A stretch of DNA of 64,000 nt, from positions 18,978-82,977 of the forward strand of contig CADECY010000024.1 of NCBI GenBank assembly GCA_902825945.1, read 5' to 3'. Of this stretch, positions 46,884-56,258 are shown piece after piece (position 1 is the stretch's first letter; each line of letters opens with the position of its first letter). This DNA is from an uncultured Acidobacteriota bacterium (GTDB taxonomy: Bacteria; Acidobacteriota; Terriglobia; Bryobacterales; Bryobacteraceae). Under the pieces are notes generated by a model. It made no database searches, had not been told where the DNA came from, and was given only the letters and a program-made list of their open reading frames with translations. The translations under genes were made by a program, and so were the position numbers.

Positions 46884-49365
46884 TCGGGGCGATCCGGCTA
46901 GCACGCGCCACCGGGATCAATCCAGCGGCTCCTGAAACCGCCGCCAACAGAAGAACCGTGCCCACCGCGATCGCCGGATCGTGCGCTTTGACTCCATAGA
47001 GTTGCGCGCCCGTGAATTGCCCCAGCGCGGCCGCGGCCGGAAGCCCGATCGACAATCCGATACCGAGCAGCAACAGGACTTCGCGCATCACCAGCCAGAT
47101 CACCGAGCCGGGGCTCGCGCCGAGAGCCACGCGGATTCCGATCTCCTGGCGGCGGCGCGCCACCGCGAATGCCATTACGCCGTAGAGACCGATGGCGGCA
47201 AGTACGGTTGCAACGAGGCCGAACCCGGCGGCGAGCAGCGCCACTAGCCTCTCCGTAAGCAGCGTCTGGTCCAGTTGCCCCTTCAGGGTCTTCATCTCAT
47301 AGACTGGCATCGAGGCGTCGAGCCCGCGCACCGCTCCTCGCATCGCCGCATATGCCGAGTTCGGATCCAGACCCGAACGCACGTAAAAGGTAGCGCTGCC
47401 CCGGCCCCAGTTCGGCACGAAGATTTGACGCCGGATACCCTCGCGCGGGCCTTCATAGAGCGAGTCCGCCGCCACGCCGGCGATTTCGAGGTCCAGCACC
47501 GTGCCCGGCCCGTTGCCCCTTCCCACGTGGCGGCCCACGGCGCTGCGGCCGGGAAAGTAGTGTTCGGCGAAGGAGCGATTGACGATGATCGCCTTGGAGT
47601 CCCGCTTGATGTCGGCATCCGTGAAGTCACGGCCTTCGAGAAGGGCAATCCCCATCGTTTGAAAGTATCCGGGCGTGACCGCGTTCATATACGCTTGCAT
47701 GTCCTCGCCGTCCTTTGCCTGGTGACCTTCCACGGTGACGCTCGAATCCCATTCCCATCCACGCAACAGCGGAACGCTGGCGAGTGCCGTGGACTTGATG
47801 CCCGGCACCGCGAGGATACGCTCCCGCAGGTCCCTGTAGAACTGAACGGTGCGAGACGCATCGTATCCACTCAGCGCCGGGGCGATTTGAAAGGTCACCA
47901 GACTGCCGAGGTCCCGAAATCCGGTCGCCGCCGTCATCAGATTCTGAAGGCTGCGCACGAACAAGCCGGCTCCGAACAGCAAGAGGAAGCTGAGCGCCAC
48001 CTGCGCGGTGACGAGGCTCTTGCGCAAGAACAACGAGCCGCTGGAGCCGGAGAGTGAGCCGGCCGCATCCTTGAGAGTGGGCCACAGATCGGGCCGGCTG
48101 GCGCGCAACGCGGGTACCAGACCGAACATGAGTCCGGTGAGGAACGTCAGGCAGAGCGTGAAGGCAAGGATCCGCGGATCGGGTTCGGCGCGAATCAAAA
48201 GTGGATTCCCTTCGGCCGGGACAAGTGCCAGCAGGGCGCGCCCGAGTCCAATCGCGATCAGGATGCCCGCCATGCCTCCCGCGGCCGACAGCAGGAAGCT
48301 CTCGACGAGCAACTGGCGGATCAACTGCCCGCGCGTTGCTCCCATCGAAAGCCTCACTGCGATCTCCTTGCGCCTCGCGAACGCACGTGCGATCAACAGA
48401 TTCGCCACATTGGCACAAGCGATCAACAGCACGAGGCCGACCATGCACATCAGCACGATAAGCGCGGCCGAGAAACTGTTGCGCATCTGCGAGTATCCGG
48501 TGGCGGCGCGCTCGACATGCAAGGTACCGCGCAGGAACTGTTCGCGCGAGTACGCAGTCCAATTGCGGGCCGCCGGCAACGTCATCTCGTGTTCGCGAAT
48601 CTGGCGGAACAGCACCTGCATCGGAGCCTGCGCGGATTCCACGGTATAGCCGGGCTTCAGCCGCGCGAACACCTGAACCCAGCGGGAGCGCCGGTCTTCC
48701 ATGTTGAGGAAGCTCCACTCGGGCAGAACCGCTTTGCTCATCAGCACCGGAACCCGGATCTGCGGTGAACGCGCTGGGTCGATGCCCGCGAATCCGGCGG
48801 CGGACACTCCGGCGATCGTCATCGGATAGCTGTTCACCAGGATCTTGCGGCCTACCACGGAGCGGTCTCCGCTGAAGCGAGCCATCCAGTAGGCGTGGCT
48901 GAGCACGACATTCGGGTGCCCCTGATAAACACGGTCGTCCAACTCGGGAGTGAAAACACGCCCGATCTCTGCCTTGACACCGAGCATCGTGAAGAAGTTC
49001 CCCGAGACGAGTTCCGCGTCCAGCCGCTCGGTCTGATTGTCGATGCTCACCGAAATGGGCACCAGCCGGCGGCAGATCACTTCGGCGAGCGGGGCGGCCT
49101 TCTCCTGATAGTCCCGATAGATCGGGTAGGACTGCATGCGATCGCCCATGTTGTTGCCGTTGTGGGCGCCGCGTTGGAACAACATGACGAGCGAATCCGG
49201 TTCTTTCACCGCAACCTGACGGAGCATCAACTGGTCCATCAAGGTGAAGATCGCGGTGTTGGCTCCGATTCCCAGGGCGAGCGAGAGGATCGCGACCAGC
49301 GTGAACAGCGGCCCGCGACGCAGGGTACGCAATGCAAAGCGGAGGTCGGCGGCGAAGCGGCTCAT
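46861..49365 (-). CDS. MacB/FtsX-type ABC permease of the acidobacterial duplicated-permease family
   Basis: An 834-residue membrane protein: an N-terminal conserved stretch (MSRFAADLRFALRTLRRGP), a first transmembrane helix (LFTLVAILSLALGIGANTA), a large periplasmic MacB-like domain, then three helices (about 290-420; VLMCMVGLVLLIACANVAN), a second MacB-like domain and a final three-helix FtsX block (GLVATVLAAIGLYGVMAFA...). The DLRFAxRxLRRxPxFT start is the hallmark of the acidobacterial duplicated orphan permeases, which lack a fused ATPase and are often not next to one, as here. Probable role: export or mechanotransmission. ATG 49365 matches the family start; the upstream 55 codons do not. 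Confidence 0.9.
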   Translation of the reverse strand: MSRFAADLRFALRTLRRGPLFTLVAILSLALGIGANTAIFTLMDQLMLRQVAVKEPDSLVMLFQRGAHNGNNMGDRMQSYPIYRDYQEKAAPLAEVICRRLVPISVSIDNQTERLDAELVSGNFFTMLGVKAEIGRVFTPELDDRVYQGHPNVVLSHAYWMARFSGDRSVVGRKILVNSYPMTIAGVSAAGFAGIDPARSPQIRVPVLMSKAVLPEWSFLNMEDRRSRWVQVFARLKPGYTVESAQAPMQVLFRQIREHEMTLPAARNWTAYSREQFLRGTLHVERAATGYSQMRNSFSAALIVLMCMVGLVLLIACANVANLLIARAFARRKEIAVRLSMGATRGQLIRQLLVESFLLSAAGGMAGILIAIGLGRALLALVPAEGNPLLIRAEPDPRILAFTLCLTFLTGLMFGLVPALRASRPDLWPTLKDAAGSLSGSSGSLFLRKSLVTAQVALSFLLLFGAGLFVRSLQNLMTAATGFRDLGSLVTFQIAPALSGYDASRTVQFYRDLRERILAVPGIKSTALASVPLLRGWEWDSSVTVEGHQAKDGEDMQAYMNAVTPGYFQTMGIALLEGRDFTDADIKRDSKAIIVNRSFAEHYFPGRSAVGRHVGRGNGPGTVLDLEIAGVAADSLYEGPREGIRRQIFVPNWGRGSATFYVRSGLDPNSAYAAMRGAVRGLDASMPVYEMKTLKGQLDQTLLTERLVALLAAGFGLVATVLAAIGLYGVMAFAVARRRQEIGIRVALGASPGSVIWLVMREVLLLLGIGLSIGLPAAAALGQFTGAQLYGVKAHDPAIAVGTVLLLAAVSGAAGLIPVARASRIAPIIALRYE

Positions 49366-49622
49366 GGCAAGGAAATACGTTCGACGCGCGACCGGGGTTC
49401 CGGTTTGTTCGAAATCTAGTGGAACTGGGGCGGGACGGCACTTTCGTACGTAACCGGCCTCTATCGGACGGTTGGCGCCGCCGCACGCGTGGCCATGCAC
49501 AACACCGGGATGGCACAGCTCGACACGCAAGTCTGGACGTGCGCAGGGGTCTCCGGTTTGTGGGACTCTTTCCCGAGTGGGAGAGGCTGCTCATCCTTCG
49601 CAAGTGAGATATCATCCTGAAC

Positions 49623-51128
49623 ATGAAACGCGACCTCGCCCGCCGCGACTTGCTTGCCGCTTCGGCCAGTCTGCTGACGGCCCTGGCTCGAACCGCGCGT
49701 GCCGAGCAACCCGAAGAGCCCGCATTCAACGCCGCGGGAGAGAGATCGGGTGAGGTCCAACCCGAATCGGCGATCGTGCATACGCGGCTGACGCTACATC
49801 CGGAGAGGAACAACCGCGGCTGGTCGTTTCCCGTGCATCCGCACAATCTGAACACGGTGAGGGAGCTGGCCAACATCCGCATCCCGGCCGGTCTCAATAT
49901 CACCGATCTCGAGGGCTCCTGCGCTGGCAAGGCTGGCAAGGTCCGGCTACACTACGCCACCAACCCGAATCTCGATCGAGCGAAGGTGACGGAGTGGTTC
50001 GATGCGACAGCCGCGAATGACTTCGTCCATCAGTTCAAGCTCAGCGGCCTGTCGCCATCCACTCGCTATCATTTCGCCGTCGAGACGAAGGCACAGCGCG
50101 GTGAACGCACACGCCGCGGCGCAATCGCGACCTTTCGCACGGCCCCCGCGCCCGGCGAGTGGCGTCCCGTCAAGTTCCACGCGGTGAGCTGTCAGGACTA
50201 CGCCTGCCGCGATCTTCTCGATGGCTACAAGACGTACCGCTCGATGGCGGCGGAAGAGGCCGACTTCGTCTGCTCCATCGGCGACAACGTCTACTACGAT
50301 CTCGACCTGCCATTCGCGATCAACAAACCCATCGCGCGGTTCCACTGGCATCGCATGTACTCGCAGCCGAAGGTCATGGACGTCTTTCGCAAGACGCCCG
50401 GATACTGGCTCAAGGACGATCACGACAGCCACGAGGACGACAACTGGGTCAGCCGTCCCAGTCAGCGCGTCAAGCCCATGACCTACTCGGACCTGGCCCC
50501 CGTTTTCGTGGAGCAGGTCCCGATGGGTCCATCGACCTACCGCCGGGCGCGCTGGGGCAAGGCACTCGAGCTGTTCTTCGTCGAGAACCGCGACTTCCGA
50601 TCGCCGAACCCGGAGCCGGATGGTCCGAGCCACACCTTGTGGGGACAGAGGCAAAAGGAGTGGTTGAAGAAGGCGCTACTCGAAAGCGATGCCGATTTTC
50701 GCGTGTTGATCGCGCCGAACTGCATGGTGGGGCCCGATCCGCGCCACGGTCCGCCATTCAAGTTTCCGGGTGGGGGCGCCGACAGCCACGGAGACGGTGG
50801 CTATGCGTTCGAGGCGCGCGAGTTCAAGGAATTCATCCGGAGCAACCGAATCCGGAACTTCATCACGATCAATGGCGACCGGCACTGGCAGTATCACTCG
50901 GTGGACATTGAAACCGGGATGCGCGAATTCTGCACCGGCGCGGTGACCGATGCCCACAGCGTTCCCGACCCATTCAAGGACGAGCGGTATCATCGCTTCA
51001 TTCGTCCGGAGGGCGGATACCTGTCGGTGGCGGTGGAAGGTACGCGGCAGGCGCCGAGGTTGCGGTTTCGCCTGCATAGCGTGGTGGGCGAAGTGAAGTA
51101 CGAAACGAGCTTCGGAAAGGAGGGGTGA
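49623..51128 (+). CDS. PhoD-like alkaline phosphatase family protein
   Basis: A 501-residue protein with a Tat-type signal (KRDLARRDLLAASASLL). A Fn3-like N-terminal domain spans about 60-180, followed by the PhoD metallophosphatase core: SCQDYACRDLLDGY, FVCSIGDNVYYD, YWLKDDHDSHEDDNW, and NFITINGDRHWQYHS. PhoD enzymes are Ca/Fe phosphodiesterases and monoesterases exported folded, which fits the Tat signal. The stop is two bases from the next receptor's ATG, and the AAGGAGGGG at its end provides that gene's ribosome binding site, so the pair may import a phosphorylated substrate. Confidence 0.87.
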   Translation: MKRDLARRDLLAASASLLTALARTARAEQPEEPAFNAAGERSGEVQPESAIVHTRLTLHPERNNRGWSFPVHPHNLNTVRELANIRIPAGLNITDLEGSCAGKAGKVRLHYATNPNLDRAKVTEWFDATAANDFVHQFKLSGLSPSTRYHFAVETKAQRGERTRRGAIATFRTAPAPGEWRPVKFHAVSCQDYACRDLLDGYKTYRSMAAEEADFVCSIGDNVYYDLDLPFAINKPIARFHWHRMYSQPKVMDVFRKTPGYWLKDDHDSHEDDNWVSRPSQRVKPMTYSDLAPVFVEQVPMGPSTYRRARWGKALELFFVENRDFRSPNPEPDGPSHTLWGQRQKEWLKKALLESDADFRVLIAPNCMVGPDPRHGPPFKFPGGGADSHGDGGYAFEAREFKEFIRSNRIRNFITINGDRHWQYHSVDIETGMREFCTGAVTDAHSVPDPFKDERYHRFIRPEGGYLSVAVEGTRQAPRLRFRLHSVVGEVKYETSFGKEG

Positions 51129-51130
51129 GA

Positions 51131-54100
51131 ATGCCGAGGAAGGGCGTATCGCTCGTATTGTTGCTCCCTTGGGCCGCGCTGGCCCAGGGAACAACGGCCA
51201 CCTTTTACGGAGTCGTACAGGATGGATCCGGCGGTGCCATCGTGGGCGCCGAAGCGAACCTTCGGCACGAAGGCACGGGAGTCGTGCGAACCCAGATGAC
51301 GGGCGCCACCGGCGAGTTCGCCTTCCAATTTCTCGACGTGGGTGTCTACCGGTTACGGATTTCCGTGCAAGGGTTCAAGGCATTCGAAAACGCCGCGCTC
51401 GAACTCCGCGCGGGCCAGCAGGCTCGCCAGACCTTCCGTCTCGAAGTCGGACCAGTCACCGAAAGTGTGCAGGTGACGTCGGAAACGCCGCTCGTCAACA
51501 CCGTGACCGCCGAACAGCGCGAGAGTCTTTCTCGAAGGGAGATCACGGAGTTGCCCGTGGGACGCCGCGACCTTTCCCGTGTGATGTCGATCGGCACGGG
51601 AGTCTCACGAGTAGGCGACACCGGCGAGTTCATCCTGAATGGATTGGGTCGCGCCGCGGCGAGCTTCACGATGGACGGAATCGACGCCAGCGCGAATCCG
51701 CAAGCACCGCAGGTGAACATGAAGGAAGGGCACAACAACATCGCCGTGGTGACAATGGAAGCGGTGGAAGAGGTGCAGGTGAGCAAAGGCGTCTTCTCGG
51801 CCGAGTTCGGCCGGGCGCTGAGCGGCAACGTGAACGTGGTGACCAAGTCCGGCACGAACGAACTCCACGGCAGCCTCTTCGAACTGTTCAACGCGGAGGA
51901 GTTGAACGGCCGCAGCCAATTCCTGCGCGTCCGGCCCGGAGTAGCCTTCAATCAATTCGGCGGATCGCTCGGCGGGCCCATCCGCCGCGACAAACTCTTT
52001 CTATTCGGGGCCTATGAAGGCTACCAGGACCGCTCCTTCGCGGCGCTTCAGGAAAACGTGCCTTCGGCCCGCCTGCGCGCGGCGATGCTCGCGCGCGTGC
52101 CGGACTACAAGCTCTTCCTCGATGGCTATCCGCTTCCCAATCAGCCAACGCCCGAAACCGCGGCGACGGGAGCCTTCATTGGGTCAGGCACCCAGTCCGG
52201 CAAGGACAATCACGTGACGGTGAAACCCGACTGGTGGATCACTTCGGCGAACAAGCTGACCGCGACCTATGTCCGCGGCCGGCCGGACCGCACCGTGCCC
52301 CGCGTCTATCTCACCAATTCGCGCCGGTTCACCGGGACGCAGGAGCGGCTCAATCTCAGCTTCACGCATATCCGCGCTTCCTGGACCGCCGAGAGCCGCT
52401 TCGGCTATAACAAGAACGATCGCGACCGGATCGACGGCCTGTTCGACCTGATCGATCCGAACAAGAAGGAGACTAAGCTCGGCGGGCGCCGGGTTCCCGC
52501 GATCAACACACTGGGCTTCAGTCAGAGCGGAGAGCTCAACTTCATCGGCGCGCCGAACCGGAGCTTCGAACAGAAGGCCGCGGTCACAGCCGGACGCCAT
52601 TCGCTCAAGTTCGGCGGAATCTATTTCGCGCGCGAGATCGGTTCGGCCAACATCGAGAATCCGGTGCTGCGCTATCAGAACGAAGCCGAGCTTCTCGCCA
52701 ACATCCCCACCACGATCCAGATGACGTTCGGCCGCGACGACTTTGACGGGAAGGCCAAGGAGTTCGGCCTGTTCCTGCAAGACGACTGGCGCGTGTCGCC
52801 CAAGCTGACGCTGAATCTCGGGCTGCGTTACGACTACTTCTCCAATCTCACCGCCAACAAAGATCGCGAGCGCGGGCCGCACGTCTACAATCCGAACGGG
52901 CTGACATTCCCCGATTTCCGCGTTGGCGCGTTTCGTCCGGTGAACAACCCATACGACAAGGACGCGTTCAACATGGGGCCGAGGTTCGGCTTCGCCTACA
53001 ATCCGGATGGCAAGTCGAAAACCGTCATTCGGGGCGGCTTCGCAACTTTGTTCACGTACCTGAACGGCGAGATCGTCAAGAACGCCGTCCAGAACTCGCC
53101 CAAGGAGCCGTTCCGTGTTCAGTTGACCCGGCTCGAAGGGCAACAGTTGAACGTCAAGTTCCCGGCCTACAACGAAGACGTGCTCGCGCTCGTGGCGCAA
53201 GGAACCGCCGCGCCGGCATTCCAGGTCATCGATCCGAAGATCGTGTCGCCGTACAGCATGAACTTCTCATTCACGATCGAACGGGCGTTGACCGATACTC
53301 TCGCGCTCGAAACGGCGATTGTCGGGACGCGCGGCGTGAAGTTCGTGAACCTGCGCCGCTACAATCTGCCGGACCGCGTGACCGGCATCCGCCCCAATCC
53401 CGCTGTCGGCGCCGAACGCTTTCACGACAACTCGGAGAGCACGCGCTACTATGCGTGGCAAACGTCACTCCGCAAGCGCATGAGCCGCGGCTTGCTCGTG
53501 AACCTGCACCACACTTGGGGCAAGGCTCTCGCTTACAATCGCGGCGACCTCGGCTTCGGCAATATCTACGTTCAGGATTTCTTCAACCTGAAGGGCAATC
53601 TCGGCCGGTCGGAAGGCGACATCAATCACCGGCTCGTGAGCGACTTCGTTTACGAGCTTCGCAAACCCGCCATGGGGTGGACGCGCCATGCGATCGGTGG
53701 CTGGCAACTGGCGGGTGTACTGACGGTGCAAACTGGACTGCCGCTCGCGCTCACCCAACCGAATGCGCTCGACGGGCAACGGCCGGATCTGATCGATCCA
53801 TCGTCGCCGGTCAACTCCAGCTATCGCACGAACCTCGTCTATCTGAATCGCGCGGCGTTCGCACCCGTGCCCGTGAGCCGCGTGTCGGGTGCCACGCTTC
53901 GGCCGGGAACCGTGGGAAACGGAGCGATCGAGGGTCCGGGATTCTGGAACCTCGATCTGTCGATCGGACGCGCGCAAATGATCCGCGAGCGATACAAGCT
54001 GCAGTTCCGCGCCGAATTGCTGAACAGCCTGAACCACACCAATTTCGCGGGGCTCGACACGAACATCGAGTCGGCTCGATTCGGTACGTTGACGGCCACC

Positions 54101-54145
54101 GCCGGAGCGCGGGTGGTTCAGTTGAATCTGCGAATGTCGTTCTAG
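51131..54145 (+). CDS. Oar-like TonB-dependent receptor
   Basis: A 1004-residue outer-membrane receptor. ATG 51131 follows AAAGGAGGGG; signal peptide VSLVLLLPWAALAQG. Carboxypeptidase-regulatory domain (TFYGVVQDGSGGAIVGAEA), plug (ITELPVGRRDLSRVMSIGTG; AASFTMDGIDASANP) and a barrel ending with VVQLNLRMSF. It differs from the others in the plug, where the usual LPLNGR is LPVGRR. Co-transcription with the PhoD-like enzyme is likely from the two-base gap. Confidence 0.9.
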   Translation: MPRKGVSLVLLLPWAALAQGTTATFYGVVQDGSGGAIVGAEANLRHEGTGVVRTQMTGATGEFAFQFLDVGVYRLRISVQGFKAFENAALELRAGQQARQTFRLEVGPVTESVQVTSETPLVNTVTAEQRESLSRREITELPVGRRDLSRVMSIGTGVSRVGDTGEFILNGLGRAAASFTMDGIDASANPQAPQVNMKEGHNNIAVVTMEAVEEVQVSKGVFSAEFGRALSGNVNVVTKSGTNELHGSLFELFNAEELNGRSQFLRVRPGVAFNQFGGSLGGPIRRDKLFLFGAYEGYQDRSFAALQENVPSARLRAAMLARVPDYKLFLDGYPLPNQPTPETAATGAFIGSGTQSGKDNHVTVKPDWWITSANKLTATYVRGRPDRTVPRVYLTNSRRFTGTQERLNLSFTHIRASWTAESRFGYNKNDRDRIDGLFDLIDPNKKETKLGGRRVPAINTLGFSQSGELNFIGAPNRSFEQKAAVTAGRHSLKFGGIYFAREIGSANIENPVLRYQNEAELLANIPTTIQMTFGRDDFDGKAKEFGLFLQDDWRVSPKLTLNLGLRYDYFSNLTANKDRERGPHVYNPNGLTFPDFRVGAFRPVNNPYDKDAFNMGPRFGFAYNPDGKSKTVIRGGFATLFTYLNGEIVKNAVQNSPKEPFRVQLTRLEGQQLNVKFPAYNEDVLALVAQGTAAPAFQVIDPKIVSPYSMNFSFTIERALTDTLALETAIVGTRGVKFVNLRRYNLPDRVTGIRPNPAVGAERFHDNSESTRYYAWQTSLRKRMSRGLLVNLHHTWGKALAYNRGDLGFGNIYVQDFFNLKGNLGRSEGDINHRLVSDFVYELRKPAMGWTRHAIGGWQLAGVLTVQTGLPLALTQPNALDGQRPDLIDPSSPVNSSYRTNLVYLNRAAFAPVPVSRVSGATLRPGTVGNGAIEGPGFWNLDLSIGRAQMIRERYKLQFRAELLNSLNHTNFAGLDTNIESARFGTLTATAGARVVQLNLRMSF

Positions 54146-54352
54146 CTTTCGGTCAGAACACCGGATTCAGCGCCAACTGAAACTGCCGCTACGCGCCGTG
54201 GCCGCACGTCGTCACCGCACTCCTGATCCTCCCGAGCACGAACTTGCCGCATGCTGAACGGAAGCACATCACCGGCCGCTGCAGACACCTCGACGAACCG
54301 CCGACGATCAGTGGATTCGCCAGCCTTGCCAGAGCCCGGTTGCCGGGGACGA

Positions 54353-54358
54353 TAGAAT
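54353..54358 (+). promoter_or_regulatory. Probable -10 element of a leaderless transcript
   Basis: TAGAAT, in the context ATAGAATAGCGG, ends eight bases before the aldolase ATG (54367). At that spacing transcription would begin at or within a base or two of the start codon. No ribosome binding site is present. The -35 is unclear. Confidence 0.4.
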
Positions 54359-54366
54359 AGCGGTTT

Positions 54367-55158
54367 ATGCGCGTTAGCAAGGTGCGGCGCAAGCTCGCCG
54401 ACAACCAACCCGTGCTCTGCACGAAGATGAATACACTCGATCCGATGGTCGCCGAGATCATCGGTCTGGTCGGGTTCGATTGCCTGTGGCTTTGCAATGA
54501 GCACACCGGCATCGACTGGGATCGCATGGGGCATCTGGTTCGCACCGCGGCGATGAACAACATGGACACGATGGTCCGCGTGTCCAAGGGCGGCTACACT
54601 GACTTCATCCGTCCGTTCGAACTCGGTTCCACCGGCATCATGGTTCCGCATTGCATGAGCGGCGCCGAGGCCCGCTACGTCGGCCAGCAGACTCGCTTCC
54701 AGCCGCTCGGGCGCCGTGCGCTCGACGGCGGCAATTGCGACGGCTTCTACTGCATGGTTCCCGTCGCCGATTATCTGAAACACGCCAACGACAACACGTT
54801 CGTGATCGTCCAGATCGAAGATCCCGAAGCGCTCGACCATATCGAGGAGATCGTGTCGGCACCCGGCGTGGACATCGTCTTCATCGGACCCGCCGATCTC
54901 TCTCACGGTCTCGGCGTTCCCGGCCAGACACGCGATCCGCGCATCGTGAAAGCGACCGAAGAGGTCGCGGCGGCGTGCAAGAAGCACGGCAAGCATTGGG
55001 GAATCCCGGTTTCGGCCGAGACCGCGCCGATGTATCTCGAGATGGGCGCGCGCTTTCTCGCCTCGGGTGCCGACGTGCTGGCACTGGGTCCGTATTTCAA
55101 GGAAGTCCGCTCCAAGTTCGAAAAGCTCGGCTTCACGTTCGAACCGAAACTCCCATGA
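54367..55158 (+). CDS. HpcH/HpaI-family aldolase
   Basis: A 263-residue class II (metal-dependent, TIM-barrel) aldolase of the type that splits 4-hydroxy-2-oxo acids to pyruvate and an aldehyde. Marks: GLVGFDCLWLCNEHTGIDW, where the catalytic His lies in NEHTG; a conserved Arg in TMVRVSKGG; metal ligands in VIVQIEDPEALDHI and VFIGPADLSHGLG. The family EH is kept but the preceding residue is Asn. Its stop overlaps the iron alcohol dehydrogenase start, suggesting that the aldehyde released is reduced next. Confidence 0.87.
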   Translation: MRVSKVRRKLADNQPVLCTKMNTLDPMVAEIIGLVGFDCLWLCNEHTGIDWDRMGHLVRTAAMNNMDTMVRVSKGGYTDFIRPFELGSTGIMVPHCMSGAEARYVGQQTRFQPLGRRALDGGNCDGFYCMVPVADYLKHANDNTFVIVQIEDPEALDHIEEIVSAPGVDIVFIGPADLSHGLGVPGQTRDPRIVKATEEVAAACKKHGKHWGIPVSAETAPMYLEMGARFLASGADVLALGPYFKEVRSKFEKLGFTFEPKLP

Positions 55159-56258
55159 TGGTCTTCGAGCACATCGCGCGAACCAGCGTGGTATTCGGCG
55201 CGGGCTCGTTCGGCCGGCTCGGCAAGGTGGCGCGCGAACTCGGCTTCCGCCGCACGCTCGTCGTCTCCGATCACGGCATCTGCCAAGCCGGATTCACAGC
55301 GATGGCGGAAGGGCTTCTCGCGACCGAAGGCATCGACACCTTCTGCTTCCACGACTTCGGCGAGAATCCCGACTCGGCCCAAGCGGAAGTAGGCCGGCTC
55401 TTCGCCGCGCCCCTTCAAATCGACTCGATTCTCGGGCTCGGCGGAGGCAGTTCGATGGACTGCGCCAAAGCTATCAACTTCCTGCTGACCAACGGCGGCT
55501 CGATGCGCGACTATCGCGGCCACGCCGATCCGCCGAAGCCGATGCTGCCGATGATCGGCGTTCCCACCACCACCGGCACGGGGACCGAGGCGCAAAGCTA
55601 CGCGCTGATCTCCGATGCCGAAACCCACGTCAAGATGGCATGCGGAGCCTCCGGAGCCGCATTCAAAACCGTGTTGCTCGATCCGGAACTCGCGGCATCG
55701 CAACCGCGCGGCGTGCTCGCGGCCACGGGCTATGACGCGATCTCGCACGCGGTCGAAAGCTTCGTCACCGCCAAGCGCAACTTCATGTCCGATTGCTACG
55801 CGCGCGAGGCGTGGCGGCTGTTGTCGGGCTCGTTCGAAAGATTGCTGGCGAAATCCGGCGATCTCGATGCGACGGCCGCGATGCAGATGGGTGCGTATCT
55901 GGCGGGCGCGGCGATCGAACACTCGATGCTCGGGGCCACTCATGCCACTGCGAATCCTTTGACCGCGCGATACGGCATCACGCACGGCCGCGCCATCGCG
56001 CTCATGCTCGATCATGTCGTCGCCTGGAACAGGCCCGTGGCGGGCACCCGCTATGACGACCTCGCGCCGGACCTCGAAACGCGCCTCGACGAGATGGCGC
56101 GCGCGGCGGGATTGCAGCGGTCGCTTCGCGAAGCCGGAGTCCCCGAGGCGATGCTAACCCAACTCGCGGACGATGCGTCTCATCAATGGACCGGCAAATT
56201 CAACCCGCGGCCCTTCGATCAGGCAGCCGCCCTTGAAATCTACCAATGCGCCTTCTAG
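55155..56258 (+). CDS. Iron-containing (class III) alcohol dehydrogenase
   Basis: A 367-residue group III dehydrogenase. The NAD-binding Gly-rich turn is LGLGGGSSMDCAKAINF; the iron site is formed by Asp and His residues in TGYDAISHAVESFV, then AATHATANPLT-like GATHATANPLTARYG and ITHGRAIALMLDHV. It converts an aldehyde to an alcohol or the reverse. It overlaps the aldolase by four bases (ATGA) and the PQQ-like propeller gene by 13 bases, so the three form one translation-coupled unit. Substrate probably is the aldolase product. Confidence 0.92.
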   Translation: MMVFEHIARTSVVFGAGSFGRLGKVARELGFRRTLVVSDHGICQAGFTAMAEGLLATEGIDTFCFHDFGENPDSAQAEVGRLFAAPLQIDSILGLGGGSSMDCAKAINFLLTNGGSMRDYRGHADPPKPMLPMIGVPTTTGTGTEAQSYALISDAETHVKMACGASGAAFKTVLLDPELAASQPRGVLAATGYDAISHAVESFVTAKRNFMSDCYAREAWRLLSGSFERLLAKSGDLDATAAMQMGAYLAGAAIEHSMLGATHATANPLTARYGITHGRAIALMLDHVVAWNRPVAGTRYDDLAPDLETRLDEMARAAGLQRSLREAGVPEAMLTQLADDASHQWTGKFNPRPFDQAAALEIYQCAF

